Positions 1 through 8,381 of a stretch of 64,000 bases of DNA are shown one piece after another. The position numbers and the translations under genes were made by a program. The notes under the pieces were generated by a model. It was not told the DNA's origin and did no database searches. It was given only the letters and a program-made list of their open reading frames with translations. Where the stretch lies: NCBI GenBank assembly GCA_016933045.1, contig JAFGBR010000031.1, forward strand, positions 1-64,000, read 5' to 3'. The stretch's first letter is position 1; every line of letters begins with the position of its first letter. Source of the stretch: Marinilabiliaceae bacterium. GTDB taxonomy: Bacteria; Bacteroidota; Bacteroidia; Bacteroidales; Marinilabiliaceae.

Positions 1-32
1 AAACTGTTGCGTTTTATTTACATAAGAAATTT

Positions 33-68
33 CATTCGCGCTAATTCGCGAAATTCGTGGTCAAAAAA
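33..68. repeat. Short degenerate direct repeat (ATTCGCG-type)
   Basis: Three imperfect tandem copies of an ATTCGCG/ATTCGTG word are followed by an A-run. From memory, similar strings occur between genes in many Bacteroidota genomes, so this may be a dispersed repeat. The rest of positions 1-328 is AT-rich and shows no open reading frame, RNA gene or clear TAnnTTTG promoter that I can support. Confidence 0.3.
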
Positions 69-328
69 AAGATTTGCGGATTTAAGGTAATAAGTTAAAT
101 AGTATTAAATGATGATGTTTTTGTTTATGAATTATTATTAATTTGCATAATAAATTTCTCTCAATAAATATGAACGAAACTGTAAAATATTTCTCCACCC
201 TTTATCACAAATTTGGAGTTGGTTTGTTCGAGTGCTGGATTATTTAAAAAGCCATTATCTCCTGTTTTATTATTTTTTCAAGCCTTTATTAGTAATAATT
301 TTATTCAATTCATTCAACATATTATTGT

Positions 329-1126
329 ATGGATGGCATAATATTTAATATTCAGCGTTTTGCTATACACGACGGGCCAGGAGTTCGTACTACCGTATTT
401 TTAAAAGGTTGTCCCTTATCCTGTCATTGGTGTCATAACCCCGAAAGTATAAGCCCCGAAATTCAGTTTGTTCAAAAGCATTATCCTTTAAATGGTAAAC
501 TTATTTGTAAAGATGAACCAATAGGTTATAAAATAAAAAGTAATGATTTGATTGATGAATTGATGAAAGATTTATTGCTTATGGATGAATCCAATGGAGG
601 TGTGACTTTTTCGGGAGGTGAGCCGTTAATGCAGAATCGTTTTTTAAATGAGATGTTGGTTTTGTGTCGTGATAGAAACATTCATACCGCAGTTGATACA
701 ACACTTTATTCAAATTTTGATGTTATTCAAAAAATACATTCTTATACTAATTTGTTTTTAGTAGATTTAAAACTTATGGATGATGTAAAACACAATTATT
801 ACACCGGGGTTTCGAACCAAAGAGTGCTTGAAAATATTATACGGCTGTCACAGCTAAAACAACCATTTCGAATACGTATTCCTCTCATTCCCGGAATAAC
901 AGATACAATAGAAAATATAAATGATTCAGTAAAATTTTTGTGCGATATAAAAACATCTGTTCAAGGTATCGATCTGCTGCCGTTTCATAACATTGCAAAG
1001 GCTAAGTACAATCGGTTCAATATCGCATATAGGTTGCAAGGTTTTAAAGAGATATCTGAGGAGAGTGTAAATAATGTTAAATCAATATTTGAAAGTGCCG
1101 GTTTTAATGTGAAAATCGGTGGTTAA
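329..1126 (+). CDS. hypE: Glycyl-radical enzyme activase (HypD-activating radical SAM protein)
   Basis: Radical-SAM protein of 265 aa that would use S-adenosylmethionine to install the glycyl radical on the dehydratase encoded 26 bp downstream. The [4Fe-4S] motif CxxxCxxC is seen at Cys28, Cys32 and Cys35 (GCPLSCHWC), and the SAM-contacting GGEP motif follows at about residue 90. The segment between these motifs has only one cysteine (Cys60), so the ferredoxin-like insert with extra clusters found in many glycyl-radical activases is absent and the protein resembles the short PFL-activase form. The specific assignment rests on adjacency to hypD. The ATG at 329 gives the typical start (MDGIIFNIQRFAIHDGPG). 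No Shine-Dalgarno sequence precedes it. Confidence 0.87.
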   Translation: MDGIIFNIQRFAIHDGPGVRTTVFLKGCPLSCHWCHNPESISPEIQFVQKHYPLNGKLICKDEPIGYKIKSNDLIDELMKDLLLMDESNGGVTFSGGEPLMQNRFLNEMLVLCRDRNIHTAVDTTLYSNFDVIQKIHSYTNLFLVDLKLMDDVKHNYYTGVSNQRVLENIIRLSQLKQPFRIRIPLIPGITDTIENINDSVKFLCDIKTSVQGIDLLPFHNIAKAKYNRFNIAYRLQGFKEISEESVNNVKSIFESAGFNVKIGG

Positions 1127-1152
1127 TTTATTAAAATGTAGTTTCATCAACT

Positions 1153-3516
1153 ATGAATACAAGAATAAAACAACTACGGGAACAAAGCCTTAATGCAGTA
1201 AACCAACTAAATGCCGAAAGAGCTCTTTTAATCACTGATTTTTATAAGAACCATTTAATACCATCGGATTCTATCCCTGTTCAGAGGGCAAAGTCGTTTC
1301 GACATATCCTTGCAAATAAAACTATTTGTATTAACAACAACGAATTGATTGTGGGCGAACGTGGCCCGGTTCCTAAAGCAACGCCTACTTATCCCGAAAT
1401 AAATCTGCATTCGTTGCATGATCTGGAGATACTCGACAAACGTGAAAAGGTGTTTTTTAAGGTTGATAATGAAACTCGTGATGCTTTTGAAAATGTAATC
1501 ATCCCCTTTTGGAAAGGAAAGTCGAACCGCGAACGTATTATGGCGCACATGAAACCGGTTTGGAAAGAGGCTTATGCAGCAGGTGTATTTACCGAGTTTA
1601 TGGAACAGCGCGCTCCAGGTCATACTGTTGCCGGCAACAAAATATATAATTTGGGCATGAACGACCTGATGTTGCAAATTAAGCAACAACTCGAAACTAT
1701 CGATTTTATTAACGATCCTGATGCTTTCGACAAGCAGGAGCAGCTTAAGGCAATGCATATTGCAGCCGAAGCTATTATGATGTTCGCCCAACGTCACGAA
1801 GAAGAATTGTTAAAACTGGCCAATATCGAAACGGATCTATCCCGAAAACAAGAGCTTTTTAAAATGGCTGAAGTTTGTCGCAATGTACCTGCCAATGCCC
1901 CAAAAACGTTTCATGAGGCATTGCAATACTATTGGTTTGTGCATTTGGGTGTTATTACCGAGTTAAACCCGTGGGATGCGTTTAATCCCGGCCGCCTCGA
2001 TCAGCATCTGATGCCGTTTTTTAAAAAAGATATTGACGATGGAATTCTTACACGGGAATCGGCTAAAGAAATTCTGCAATCATTTTGGGTGAAGTTCAAT
2101 AATCATCCTGCACCACCTAAAGTGGGTATTACTGCTCAAGAGAGTAATACTTACACCGATTTTGCACTTATAAATGTTGGTGGTGTTAAGGCCGATGGAT
2201 CGGATGCTGTAAACGAAATGACTTTTTTAATTCTCGATGTTATTGAGGAAATGCGCCTGTTGCAGCCAAGTTCAATGGTGCAGGTGAGTAAAAAAAATCC
2301 CGATCGTTTTATTAGCAGGACTCTTGATATTACAAAAACTGGTTTTGGTCAACCTTCCATCTTTAACACCGATGCCATTGTTCAGGAGTTGACCATGCAG
2401 GGGAAATCACTTGTCGATGCTCGAAACGGAGGGGCCAGTGGTTGCGTGGAGAGTGGTGCTTTTGGTACTGAGAGTTATATTTTAACCGGTTATTTTAATT
2501 TGCCTAAAATACTTGAGATTACCCTTTATAATGGCGTTGATCCTGTTACTGGGAAAACAATTGGTATTCAAACGGGCGATCCGGTAAAATTTTCCTGTTA
2601 CGACGATTTGCTCATTGCATTTTCACAACAAGTAGAACACTTTGTGAAAATTAAAATTGAAGGTAGTAATATCATTGAAAAGTTATTCATGGATTACATT
2701 CCTACACCATTCCTCTCGCTGATTATTGATGATTGTATTTCCAATGCCAAAGATTATATAAAAGGCGGAGCCCGGTATAATACCAATTACATTCAGGGTG
2801 TTGGTATGGGCACTATTACCGACAGTCTCACTGCAATAAAATATCACGTTTTCGAAAAAAAAACCATTACATTAAAAATGCTTGTTGAAGCACTTTCAAA
2901 TAATTTCGAAAACAATGACGATTTGCATTTTAAATTGGTTTACGAAACACCTAAATACGGCAATGATGATGACTGGGCTGATGATCAGTTAAGAGATGTG
3001 TTTGAAATATATTACAATGCTGTAACTGGTCATAAAAGTCCGCGTGGAGCTACTTATCGTATCAACCTGCTACCTACTACCTGCCACATTTATTTTGGAA
3101 AAGTTACACAGGCAACACCCGACGGTCGCATGTCAGGTAAGCCGCTATCCGAGGGTATATCGCCTGTTCAGGGGGCTGACCGTAATGGGCCGGGAGCCGT
3201 TATTAAATCGGCTGCAAAAATTGATCATTTGCGTACCGGGGGCACATTGCTCAATCAAAAGTTAACTCCATCATTTTTTGCCAATGAGTCGGCTAATGGT
3301 AAGCTGGTTAGTCTTATTCGTAGTTACTTCCGTATGGATGGTCATCACATACAATTTAACGTGGTTAATGCCGAAACATTAAAAGATGCACAAAAACACC
3401 CCGAAAATTATCGCGATTTAATTGTTAGGGTTGCCGGTTATAGCGATTATTTCAACGACTTGGGCGAAGACCTGCAAAACGAGATTATTACCCGAACTGA
3501 ACATTTTAATATTTAA
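1153..3516 (+). CDS. hypD: trans-4-hydroxy-L-proline dehydratase (glycyl radical enzyme)
   Basis: Glycyl-radical enzyme of 787 aa that dehydrates trans-4-hydroxy-L-proline to pyrroline-5-carboxylate, which P5C reductase can turn into proline. The sequence resembles, from memory, Clostridioides difficile HypD along nearly its whole length (789 aa there). The active-site residues known for that enzyme are present with a constant offset of three: His157, Asp275, thiyl Cys431 and base Glu433 in GCVE, and the radical Gly762 in RVAGYSD. The MEQRAPGHTV segment and the PAPPKVGIT segment are also shared. The enzyme is oxygen-sensitive and presumably cytoplasmic. It lies between its activase and an Xaa-Pro aminopeptidase. 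No proC is seen in the window, so the next pathway step must be encoded elsewhere. Confidence 0.9.
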   Translation: MNTRIKQLREQSLNAVNQLNAERALLITDFYKNHLIPSDSIPVQRAKSFRHILANKTICINNNELIVGERGPVPKATPTYPEINLHSLHDLEILDKREKVFFKVDNETRDAFENVIIPFWKGKSNRERIMAHMKPVWKEAYAAGVFTEFMEQRAPGHTVAGNKIYNLGMNDLMLQIKQQLETIDFINDPDAFDKQEQLKAMHIAAEAIMMFAQRHEEELLKLANIETDLSRKQELFKMAEVCRNVPANAPKTFHEALQYYWFVHLGVITELNPWDAFNPGRLDQHLMPFFKKDIDDGILTRESAKEILQSFWVKFNNHPAPPKVGITAQESNTYTDFALINVGGVKADGSDAVNEMTFLILDVIEEMRLLQPSSMVQVSKKNPDRFISRTLDITKTGFGQPSIFNTDAIVQELTMQGKSLVDARNGGASGCVESGAFGTESYILTGYFNLPKILEITLYNGVDPVTGKTIGIQTGDPVKFSCYDDLLIAFSQQVEHFVKIKIEGSNIIEKLFMDYIPTPFLSLIIDDCISNAKDYIKGGARYNTNYIQGVGMGTITDSLTAIKYHVFEKKTITLKMLVEALSNNFENNDDLHFKLVYETPKYGNDDDWADDQLRDVFEIYYNAVTGHKSPRGATYRINLLPTTCHIYFGKVTQATPDGRMSGKPLSEGISPVQGADRNGPGAVIKSAAKIDHLRTGGTLLNQKLTPSFFANESANGKLVSLIRSYFRMDGHHIQFNVVNAETLKDAQKHPENYRDLIVRVAGYSDYFNDLGEDLQNEIITRTEHFNI

Positions 3517-3529
3517 AATTAACAAACCG

Positions 3530-4909
3530 ATGTTTGCTCCCCAAATATATATTAACCGTAGAGAACAATTAAGAGATCAGGTTGGTAAAGGTTTAATTCT
3601 TTTGTTAGGAAATGGCGAATCGCCAATGAATTATGCCGATAACACTTATTTTTTCAGACAGGACAGTACGTTTCTTTATTTCTTTGGGATTAATATTCCT
3701 AATTTGGCCGCAATTATCGATGTTGATGAACAAAAAGAATATCTGTTTGGCGATGATTATACCATTGATGAAATTGTATGGCGTGGTTCGCAACAAAAAA
3801 TTGCTGAATATGCCCACTCAGCTGGTATTGAACAGACTCTTCCTTTTTATCGTCTTGCAGATGTGATTAAAATGGCACTTGATAGATGCCGAAAAATACA
3901 CTATCTGCCTCCATATCGGGTTGAAAACAAAATTACAATTAGTCAATTGCTCAACATACCTATTGAAGTTGTTGAAATAAATCAATCTGTCGAATTGGTA
4001 AAATCAGTTGTAAAACAACGCGAAATAAAATCGGATGAAGAGATTTGTCAAATAGAAGAAGCTGTAAATATTTCGGTTGATATGCACATTGCCGGTATAA
4101 GAGCTATTCGTCCGGGTATTAAGGAGTGTGTTGTTGCTGCAAAAATTCATGAAGTAGCACTGTCTGCCGGTGGTAATATTGGTTTCCCAATCATTGCTAC
4201 AAAAAATGGCCAAACTTTGCATAACCATTATCATGGAAATACACTGAATGATGGTGATGTTTTTTTAATCGATGCAGGAGCCGAAAACGCTATGCACTAT
4301 AATGGAGATCTGTCGAGTACCATACCTGTTTTGGGGAGTTTTTCAGTTCAACAATCCGAAATATACGAGGCAACCTTAAAGGCTCATCAGGCTGCTATTA
4401 ATACATTAAATCCCGGCATCTCGTTTAAAGAGGTACATTTTGCTGCTTGTCGCTCAATTATTAACTCAATGAAGGATTTAGGATTGATGAAAGGCAATAC
4501 TGAAGATGCTTTACATGCAGGGGCTCATGCTTTGTTTTTTCCTTGCGGAACGGGGCATATGATGGGACTTGATGTGCACGATATGGAAGACTTAGGTGAA
4601 CAATATGTTGGTTACGAAAATGAAAAAAAAAGTACCATGTTTGGTTTAAAATCGCTCCGATTTGCTAAGCTTTTGCAACCCGGTCATGTGTTTACCATCG
4701 AACCCGGAATCTATTTTATTCCCGAATTGATTGATCTTTGGCAAGCCGAAAATAAATTCAATCAGTTTTTAAACTGGGAAAAGATTAATAGCTACCGTAA
4801 CATGGGTGGCTACCGTAATGAAGAGAATTTTGTGATTACCTGTACCGGATATAAACGATTAGGAAAACTAAAACCAAAAACTGTAGAGGAGATTGTTAGT
4901 TATAGGTAG
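3530..4909 (+). CDS. Xaa-Pro aminopeptidase (M24B)
   Basis: Metallopeptidase of 459 aa that removes the N-terminal residue from peptides whose second residue is proline. It has a creatinase-type N-terminal domain (about residues 1-170) and a pita-bread M24 catalytic domain with all five metal ligands: Asp248, Asp260, His343, Glu391 and Glu432. The frame stays open upstream to 3422 inside hypD, but the ATG at 3530 is chosen because it starts the conserved N-terminus and sits 13 bp after the hypD stop. No signal peptide is seen, so it is probably cytoplasmic. Tandem placement with hypD suggests that Pro- or Hyp-containing peptides feed the dehydratase; that link is inference, since the family is also a general housekeeping peptidase. 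Confidence 0.88.
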   Translation: MFAPQIYINRREQLRDQVGKGLILLLGNGESPMNYADNTYFFRQDSTFLYFFGINIPNLAAIIDVDEQKEYLFGDDYTIDEIVWRGSQQKIAEYAHSAGIEQTLPFYRLADVIKMALDRCRKIHYLPPYRVENKITISQLLNIPIEVVEINQSVELVKSVVKQREIKSDEEICQIEEAVNISVDMHIAGIRAIRPGIKECVVAAKIHEVALSAGGNIGFPIIATKNGQTLHNHYHGNTLNDGDVFLIDAGAENAMHYNGDLSSTIPVLGSFSVQQSEIYEATLKAHQAAINTLNPGISFKEVHFAACRSIINSMKDLGLMKGNTEDALHAGAHALFFPCGTGHMMGLDVHDMEDLGEQYVGYENEKKSTMFGLKSLRFAKLLQPGHVFTIEPGIYFIPELIDLWQAENKFNQFLNWEKINSYRNMGGYRNEENFVITCTGYKRLGKLKPKTVEEIVSYR

Positions 4910-4937
4910 TAGCAATACTATCTCCTTTTTAATATTT
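4903..4937. terminator. Hairpin between convergent genes
   Basis: An 8-bp stem (one G-U pair, GCAA loop) at about 4904-4923 is followed on the plus strand by a T-rich tract. It overlaps the stop codon of the Xaa-Pro aminopeptidase gene and separates it from the convergent thioesterase gene. Confidence 0.45.
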
Positions 4938-5367
4938 ATTTTAAATCGCCAAACTCAGCCGTTTTAAATTTTTCTCTCCATTTATCAGGTATTACCTCCG
5001 AAGCATTATTCTCTTTTTTAAAGCATACCATTATGGAGTTGCTTGTAGCTTTAATTTCACCCGCTTCATCTACTATTAATTGTAACATTTTCAGACTCTT
5101 GTTGCCAAGCTCAATAACTTTTGTCTGTACCTTTATTTTTTCGGTTAAGTATATTGGAATATGAAAATCGGTGCAAATTGATGCTATTATTAAAGCATGA
5201 TTATTGTCGTATAATTTGCCTTGTTCAAATAACTTTCCTAAATAGTGCATTCGTCCTAAATCGAAATATTCCTGGATGGTTGCATTATTAATATGGCCAA
5301 GCATATCAACATCGTTAAATCTGATTTGAACGTTTGTTTCGTGATGAAAAATATTATGATTGTGCAT
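4936..5367 (-). CDS. Acyl-CoA thioesterase, 4HBT hotdog family
   Basis: Single hotdog-fold protein of 143 aa. The N-terminal helix region carries the 4HBT pattern (VQIRFNDVDMLGHINNATIQEYFDLGR), in which the Asp after RFND or nearby acidic residues normally participate in thioester hydrolysis. The length fits the YbgC/FcbC-like thioesterase family. It starts 2 bp after the upstream tsaC gene on the same strand, so the two are probably cotranscribed. The natural acyl-CoA substrate cannot be deduced. No export signal is present, so the protein is probably cytoplasmic. Confidence 0.8.
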   Translation of the reverse strand: MHNHNIFHHETNVQIRFNDVDMLGHINNATIQEYFDLGRMHYLGKLFEQGKLYDNNHALIIASICTDFHIPIYLTEKIKVQTKVIELGNKSLKMLQLIVDEAGEIKATSNSIMVCFKKENNASEVIPDKWREKFKTAEFGDLK

Positions 5368-5369
5368 TT

Positions 5370-5933
5370 TTATTGTCTGATAACTTTTATTTCACCATTA
5401 ACCCCAAGTTTAATAATACCTGATGGTTTAGCAATGGTTGTTTCATCTTGTCGGTATGTTACTACATAATCCACTGCAGATATAATATTGTTACTTATTT
5501 CACCAAAATGGCCTGGTGACGATTGTCCGCTAATGTTAGCCGATGTTGATACTATTGGTTTTTTAAATTGGTTACACAACTGTTTTGAAAATGGTTCATT
5601 AGTAATTCGGATGCCAATGCTTCCATCTTCGGCTATTAAATTATGAGCAAGATTTTTTGCTCCATCATAAATGATTGTTAGTGGCTTATCAGCCAAATCA
5701 ATTAAGTCATAAGCTATTTCGGGAACTTCCGATAGGTAACTATTCAGTTTTGCATCGTTATCTATAAGAATTAGCATGCTTTTCGAATCAGCTCTTTGTT
5801 TGAGGTCGTAAATCCTTTTTACCGCATTTGCATTTGTGGCATCGCAACCAATTCCCCAAATAGTGTCGGTTGGGTAAAGAATTATACCTCCTTTGTAAAG
5901 AACATTAAGCGCATTTTTTAAATCATCATGCAT
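5370..5933 (-). CDS. tsaC: L-threonylcarbamoyladenylate synthase (Sua5/YrdC/TsaC)
   Basis: YrdC-domain protein of 187 aa that makes threonylcarbamoyl-AMP from threonine, bicarbonate and ATP for the t6A37 modification of ANN-decoding tRNAs. Recognisable family segments are the early YPTDTIWGIGCDA, KQRADSKSM and the late VSTSANISGQ. It covers only the YrdC domain; the C-terminal Sua5 extension is absent, so this is the short TsaC form. It is the first gene of a probable two-gene unit with the thioesterase, downstream of lysA but separated from it by a strong hairpin. Confidence 0.88.
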   Translation of the reverse strand: MHDDLKNALNVLYKGGIILYPTDTIWGIGCDATNANAVKRIYDLKQRADSKSMLILIDNDAKLNSYLSEVPEIAYDLIDLADKPLTIIYDGAKNLAHNLIAEDGSIGIRITNEPFSKQLCNQFKKPIVSTSANISGQSSPGHFGEISNNIISAVDYVVTYRQDETTIAKPSGIIKLGVNGEIKVIRQ

Positions 5934-5958
5934 TGTTTGTGTGTTAATTTTTAATGTG

Positions 5959-6001
5959 TTAACCGGGTTGTTTTGTTAATAAAATAAAGCAACCCGGTTA
6001 A
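5959..6001. terminator. Strong hairpin between lysA and tsaC
   Basis: A perfect 12-bp inverted repeat (TTAACCGGGTTG with its complement) encloses a 19-nt loop immediately downstream of lysA. No long U-tract follows on the minus strand, so it may be a factor-assisted terminator or mRNA-end stabiliser rather than a canonical intrinsic terminator. Confidence 0.5.
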
Positions 6002-6005
6002 ATAA

Positions 6006-7304
6006 TTATTTTAATACAGTAAAATTTTGAAGTCCGTCAAAATCTAAAGTGGCAAATAAATCATCAAGAGATTCAGCTCTTCTAATTTGCTTTACCGATC
6101 CATCTTCGCGTAACAATAATTCGGCCGATCTTAGTTTTCCATTATAGTTAAAGCCCATTGAATGACCATGTGCACCACTGTCGTGAATAACAATTATATC
6201 GCCAACTTCAATTTTGGGCAGCAAACGGTTGATAGCAAATTTATCGTTGTTTTCGCACAACGAACCTGTAACATCATAAATTGTATTACATGTTTCTGAT
6301 TCTTTGCCTAATACAGTAATGTGATGATAGGCTCCGTATAATGCAGGTCGCATTAGGTTTGCCATGCACGAATCGAGTCCAACATATTTTTTATATGTTT
6401 CTTTTAAATGCAGTACTTTTGATACTAAAAAGCCGAATGGGCCGGTAATTGCACGTCCTGACTCGAAAAATATTTTTAAAGGATCTAATCCGTTACCTAC
6501 AATCATTTTTTCATACAATGCTTGTATTCCGGTCGAAACTTTTTCCAAATCAACTGGTTTGTGTTCGTTTTTATAAGGTATTCCAATGCCTCCTCCTAAA
6601 TTTGCAAATTCAAAACGAATCCCAACCTCTTTATAAATGTCAACAATAGTATCAAAAATTATTTCGGCTGTTTCAATAAAATATTCAGGATCTAGCTCGT
6701 TTGATGCTACCATTGTGTGTATGCCAAATCGTTTTACGCCTTTGTTTTTCAGTCGTTTATATCCTTCAAAGAGCTGTTCTCGTGTAAATCCGTATTTCGA
6801 ATCCTCGGGATTTCCAATAATTACATTACCTCCTTTAAGAGCTCCTGGGTTATAGCGGAAACAAACTAATTCAGGTATCCCGGCTGTTTTTTCCAGGTAA
6901 TCAATATGGGTTATGTCATCTAAATTAATAATTGCACCAAGTTCTACGGCCTTTTTGTATTCGTAGTCGGGAGTGTCATTCGAAGTGAACATAATCTCTT
7001 CGCCACGCATACCTAGTTTTTCGGCCAATACTAATTCGGCCAATGAACTACAGTCAATGCCAAAACCCTGGTTTCTTAATATCTTCATTAAATATGGGTT
7101 TGGACAGGCTTTAATGGCATAATACTCTTTAAATCCTTTATTCCATGAAAATGCATTTACAAAATATTTTGCATATTCCACCATGCCTTTTTCATCGTAT
7201 ATGTGAAATGGAGTTGGATAAGTCTTTATTATTGACTCAATTTGTTCTTTCGAAAACGGAATATTTTTTCCCTTCATGTCATATTTATATTTAATAGTTG
7301 TCAA
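6006..7304 (-). CDS. lysA: Diaminopimelate decarboxylase
   Basis: Fold-type III PLP enzyme of 432 aa that decarboxylates meso-diaminopimelate to L-lysine. An alanine-racemase-like barrel carries the PLP lysine Lys65 (YYAIKACPNP) and the phosphate-binding GGGIG loop. A C-terminal beta domain has the GSLCENNDKFA segment supplying the active-site cysteine and glutamate from the partner subunit. It lies 12 bp behind the dapF-like gene and is presumably cotranscribed with it. Related carboxynorspermidine or ornithine decarboxylases share the fold, but the neighbouring dapF-like and dapL genes make diaminopimelate the likeliest substrate. Confidence 0.87.
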   Translation of the reverse strand: MTTIKYKYDMKGKNIPFSKEQIESIIKTYPTPFHIYDEKGMVEYAKYFVNAFSWNKGFKEYYAIKACPNPYLMKILRNQGFGIDCSSLAELVLAEKLGMRGEEIMFTSNDTPDYEYKKAVELGAIINLDDITHIDYLEKTAGIPELVCFRYNPGALKGGNVIIGNPEDSKYGFTREQLFEGYKRLKNKGVKRFGIHTMVASNELDPEYFIETAEIIFDTIVDIYKEVGIRFEFANLGGGIGIPYKNEHKPVDLEKVSTGIQALYEKMIVGNGLDPLKIFFESGRAITGPFGFLVSKVLHLKETYKKYVGLDSCMANLMRPALYGAYHHITVLGKESETCNTIYDVTGSLCENNDKFAINRLLPKIEVGDIIVIHDSGAHGHSMGFNYNGKLRSAELLLREDGSVKQIRRAESLDDLFATLDFDGLQNFTVLK

Positions 7305-7316
7305 AATAAGATTGCT

Positions 7317-8168
7317 TTATTCATGAATTATTTCACTGCTAATTGTTCCTGATGCTATTTCTTGTATGGGACCTGTCATTTTTATGTTCCATTCGTTATC
7401 AATTTCAAGGTTTAAATTGCCACCCTGCATTTTAACAGTAATATTGTTACCCGTTAAACCTTTTTTGTACACAACACAGGCTATTGCGCTCGACGAACTG
7501 CCCGATGCCAGGGTGTATCCGGCTCCTCGTTCCCATATTAATGCTTCTACTTCGGTGTTCGAAACAGGTTTTACAAATTGAACATTAATGCGATTTGGAA
7601 ATAATGGATGATTTTCGATTAAAGGGCCATATTTTTTAACCTCTTCAATATTTAATTCATCAACAATAATAACACAGTGCGGATTGCCAACTGAAACACA
7701 ATTAACAAGGAATTGTTTATCGCCAACGGTAAGTGGTTGGTCGAAAAATATATCAAGATCAGAATTAACAGGTATTTGTCGTGAGTTAAAAATTGCTGTA
7801 CCCATATCCACTCTAATCATTTTTGCTTTACTGTTTTTTTCTTCAATTATGTATGATTGTACAATACCTCCTAGTGTTTCAATCGAAAAGTTTTTCGATA
7901 CTGTAAATTTATAATCGTAAAGATATTTTGAAAATATTCGTAACCCATTTCCACTTTTTTCAGCTTCTGACCCGTCGGGATTAAATATTTTTAATCCAAA
8001 GTCGGCTTTTGACGATGTAACTTTAAGTAATATACCGTCTGATCCAATTCCAAAATGTACGTTACATAGTTTTTGAATTATGCTTGTGGTTAGCTCAAAA
8101 TCTATGTTATCTTCATTTAGTACAATATATTCATTTCCTAGGCCATGTATTTTTACAAATTCGTTCAT
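7317..8168 (-). CDS. dapF: DapF-like diaminopimelate epimerase with Ser/Ser active site
   Basis: Member of the DapF fold (two pseudo-symmetric halves, 283 aa) that would interconvert LL- and meso-diaminopimelate. The family scaffold is clear (HGLGNEY, NPDGSEAEKSGNG, VGNPHCVI, WERGAGYTLASGS). Both catalytic cysteines of classical DapF (Cys73 and Cys217 in Escherichia coli) are replaced by serine here: Ser72 before GNG and Ser222 in ASGS. The position between dapL and lysA argues for a role in the pathway, since DapL makes LL-DAP and LysA needs the meso form. Whether it is an active epimerase, a serine variant or something else cannot be settled from sequence. A possible promoter is at 8197-8204. 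Confidence 0.8.
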   Translation of the reverse strand: MNEFVKIHGLGNEYIVLNEDNIDFELTTSIIQKLCNVHFGIGSDGILLKVTSSKADFGLKIFNPDGSEAEKSGNGLRIFSKYLYDYKFTVSKNFSIETLGGIVQSYIIEEKNSKAKMIRVDMGTAIFNSRQIPVNSDLDIFFDQPLTVGDKQFLVNCVSVGNPHCVIIVDELNIEEVKKYGPLIENHPLFPNRINVQFVKPVSNTEVEALIWERGAGYTLASGSSSSAIACVVYKKGLTGNNITVKMQGGNLNLEIDNEWNIKMTGPIQEIASGTISSEIIHE

Positions 8169-8196
8169 AAAATGTCTCTTTGAATTAATTTATTTA

Positions 8197-8204
8197 CAAA
8201 GATA
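8197..8204 (-). promoter_or_regulatory. Candidate -7 element for dapF-lysA
   Basis: The minus strand reads TATCTTTG, matching the Bacteroidota TAnnTTTG -7 consensus, 29 bp before the dapF start. No clear -33 TTG at the usual spacing was found. Confidence 0.4.
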
Positions 8205-8253
8205 TTAGTTTTCAAATTGTATTACCATCCCTAAAAGTTGTTATTTTTTACAA

Positions 8254-8273
8254 ATAGTTAAATTTTTAACTAT
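8254..8273. promoter_or_regulatory. 20-bp palindrome in the dapF/dapL divergent region
   Basis: Perfect 9-bp arms (ATAGTTAAA and its complement) with a 2-nt spacer lie between the divergent dapF and dapL genes, just upstream of a candidate dapL promoter. The size and symmetry fit a dimeric repressor operator; no regulator can be named. Confidence 0.4.
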
Positions 8274-8287
8274 ATAATTTAATTTTA

Positions 8288-8351
8288 TACATTTGTCCTG
8301 TTATTTTCACATTCAATAGTAAAATGATCTTATATTATTTTAATATCTTTG
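8288..8351 (+). promoter_or_regulatory. Two candidate promoters for dapL
   Basis: TAnnTTTG -7 matches occur at 8288-8295 (TACATTTG) and 8344-8351 (TATCTTTG), 87 and 31 bp before the dapL ATG. The second would give a short leader. Neither has a convincing -33 TTG at 19-21 bp. Confidence 0.45.
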
Positions 8352-8381
8352 TGCCCAGAAAATTCAAAATGTAAATATAGT

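Noticed and set aside
1255-1797. Open frame of 180 codons on the minus strand inside hypD
   Set aside because: It is antisense to a well-supported gene, has no family resemblance and shows a codon-shadow pattern.
3422-3529. N-terminal extension of the Xaa-Pro aminopeptidase into hypD
   Set aside because: It would overlap hypD by about 95 bp in another frame and is not needed; the ATG at 3530 starts the conserved region.
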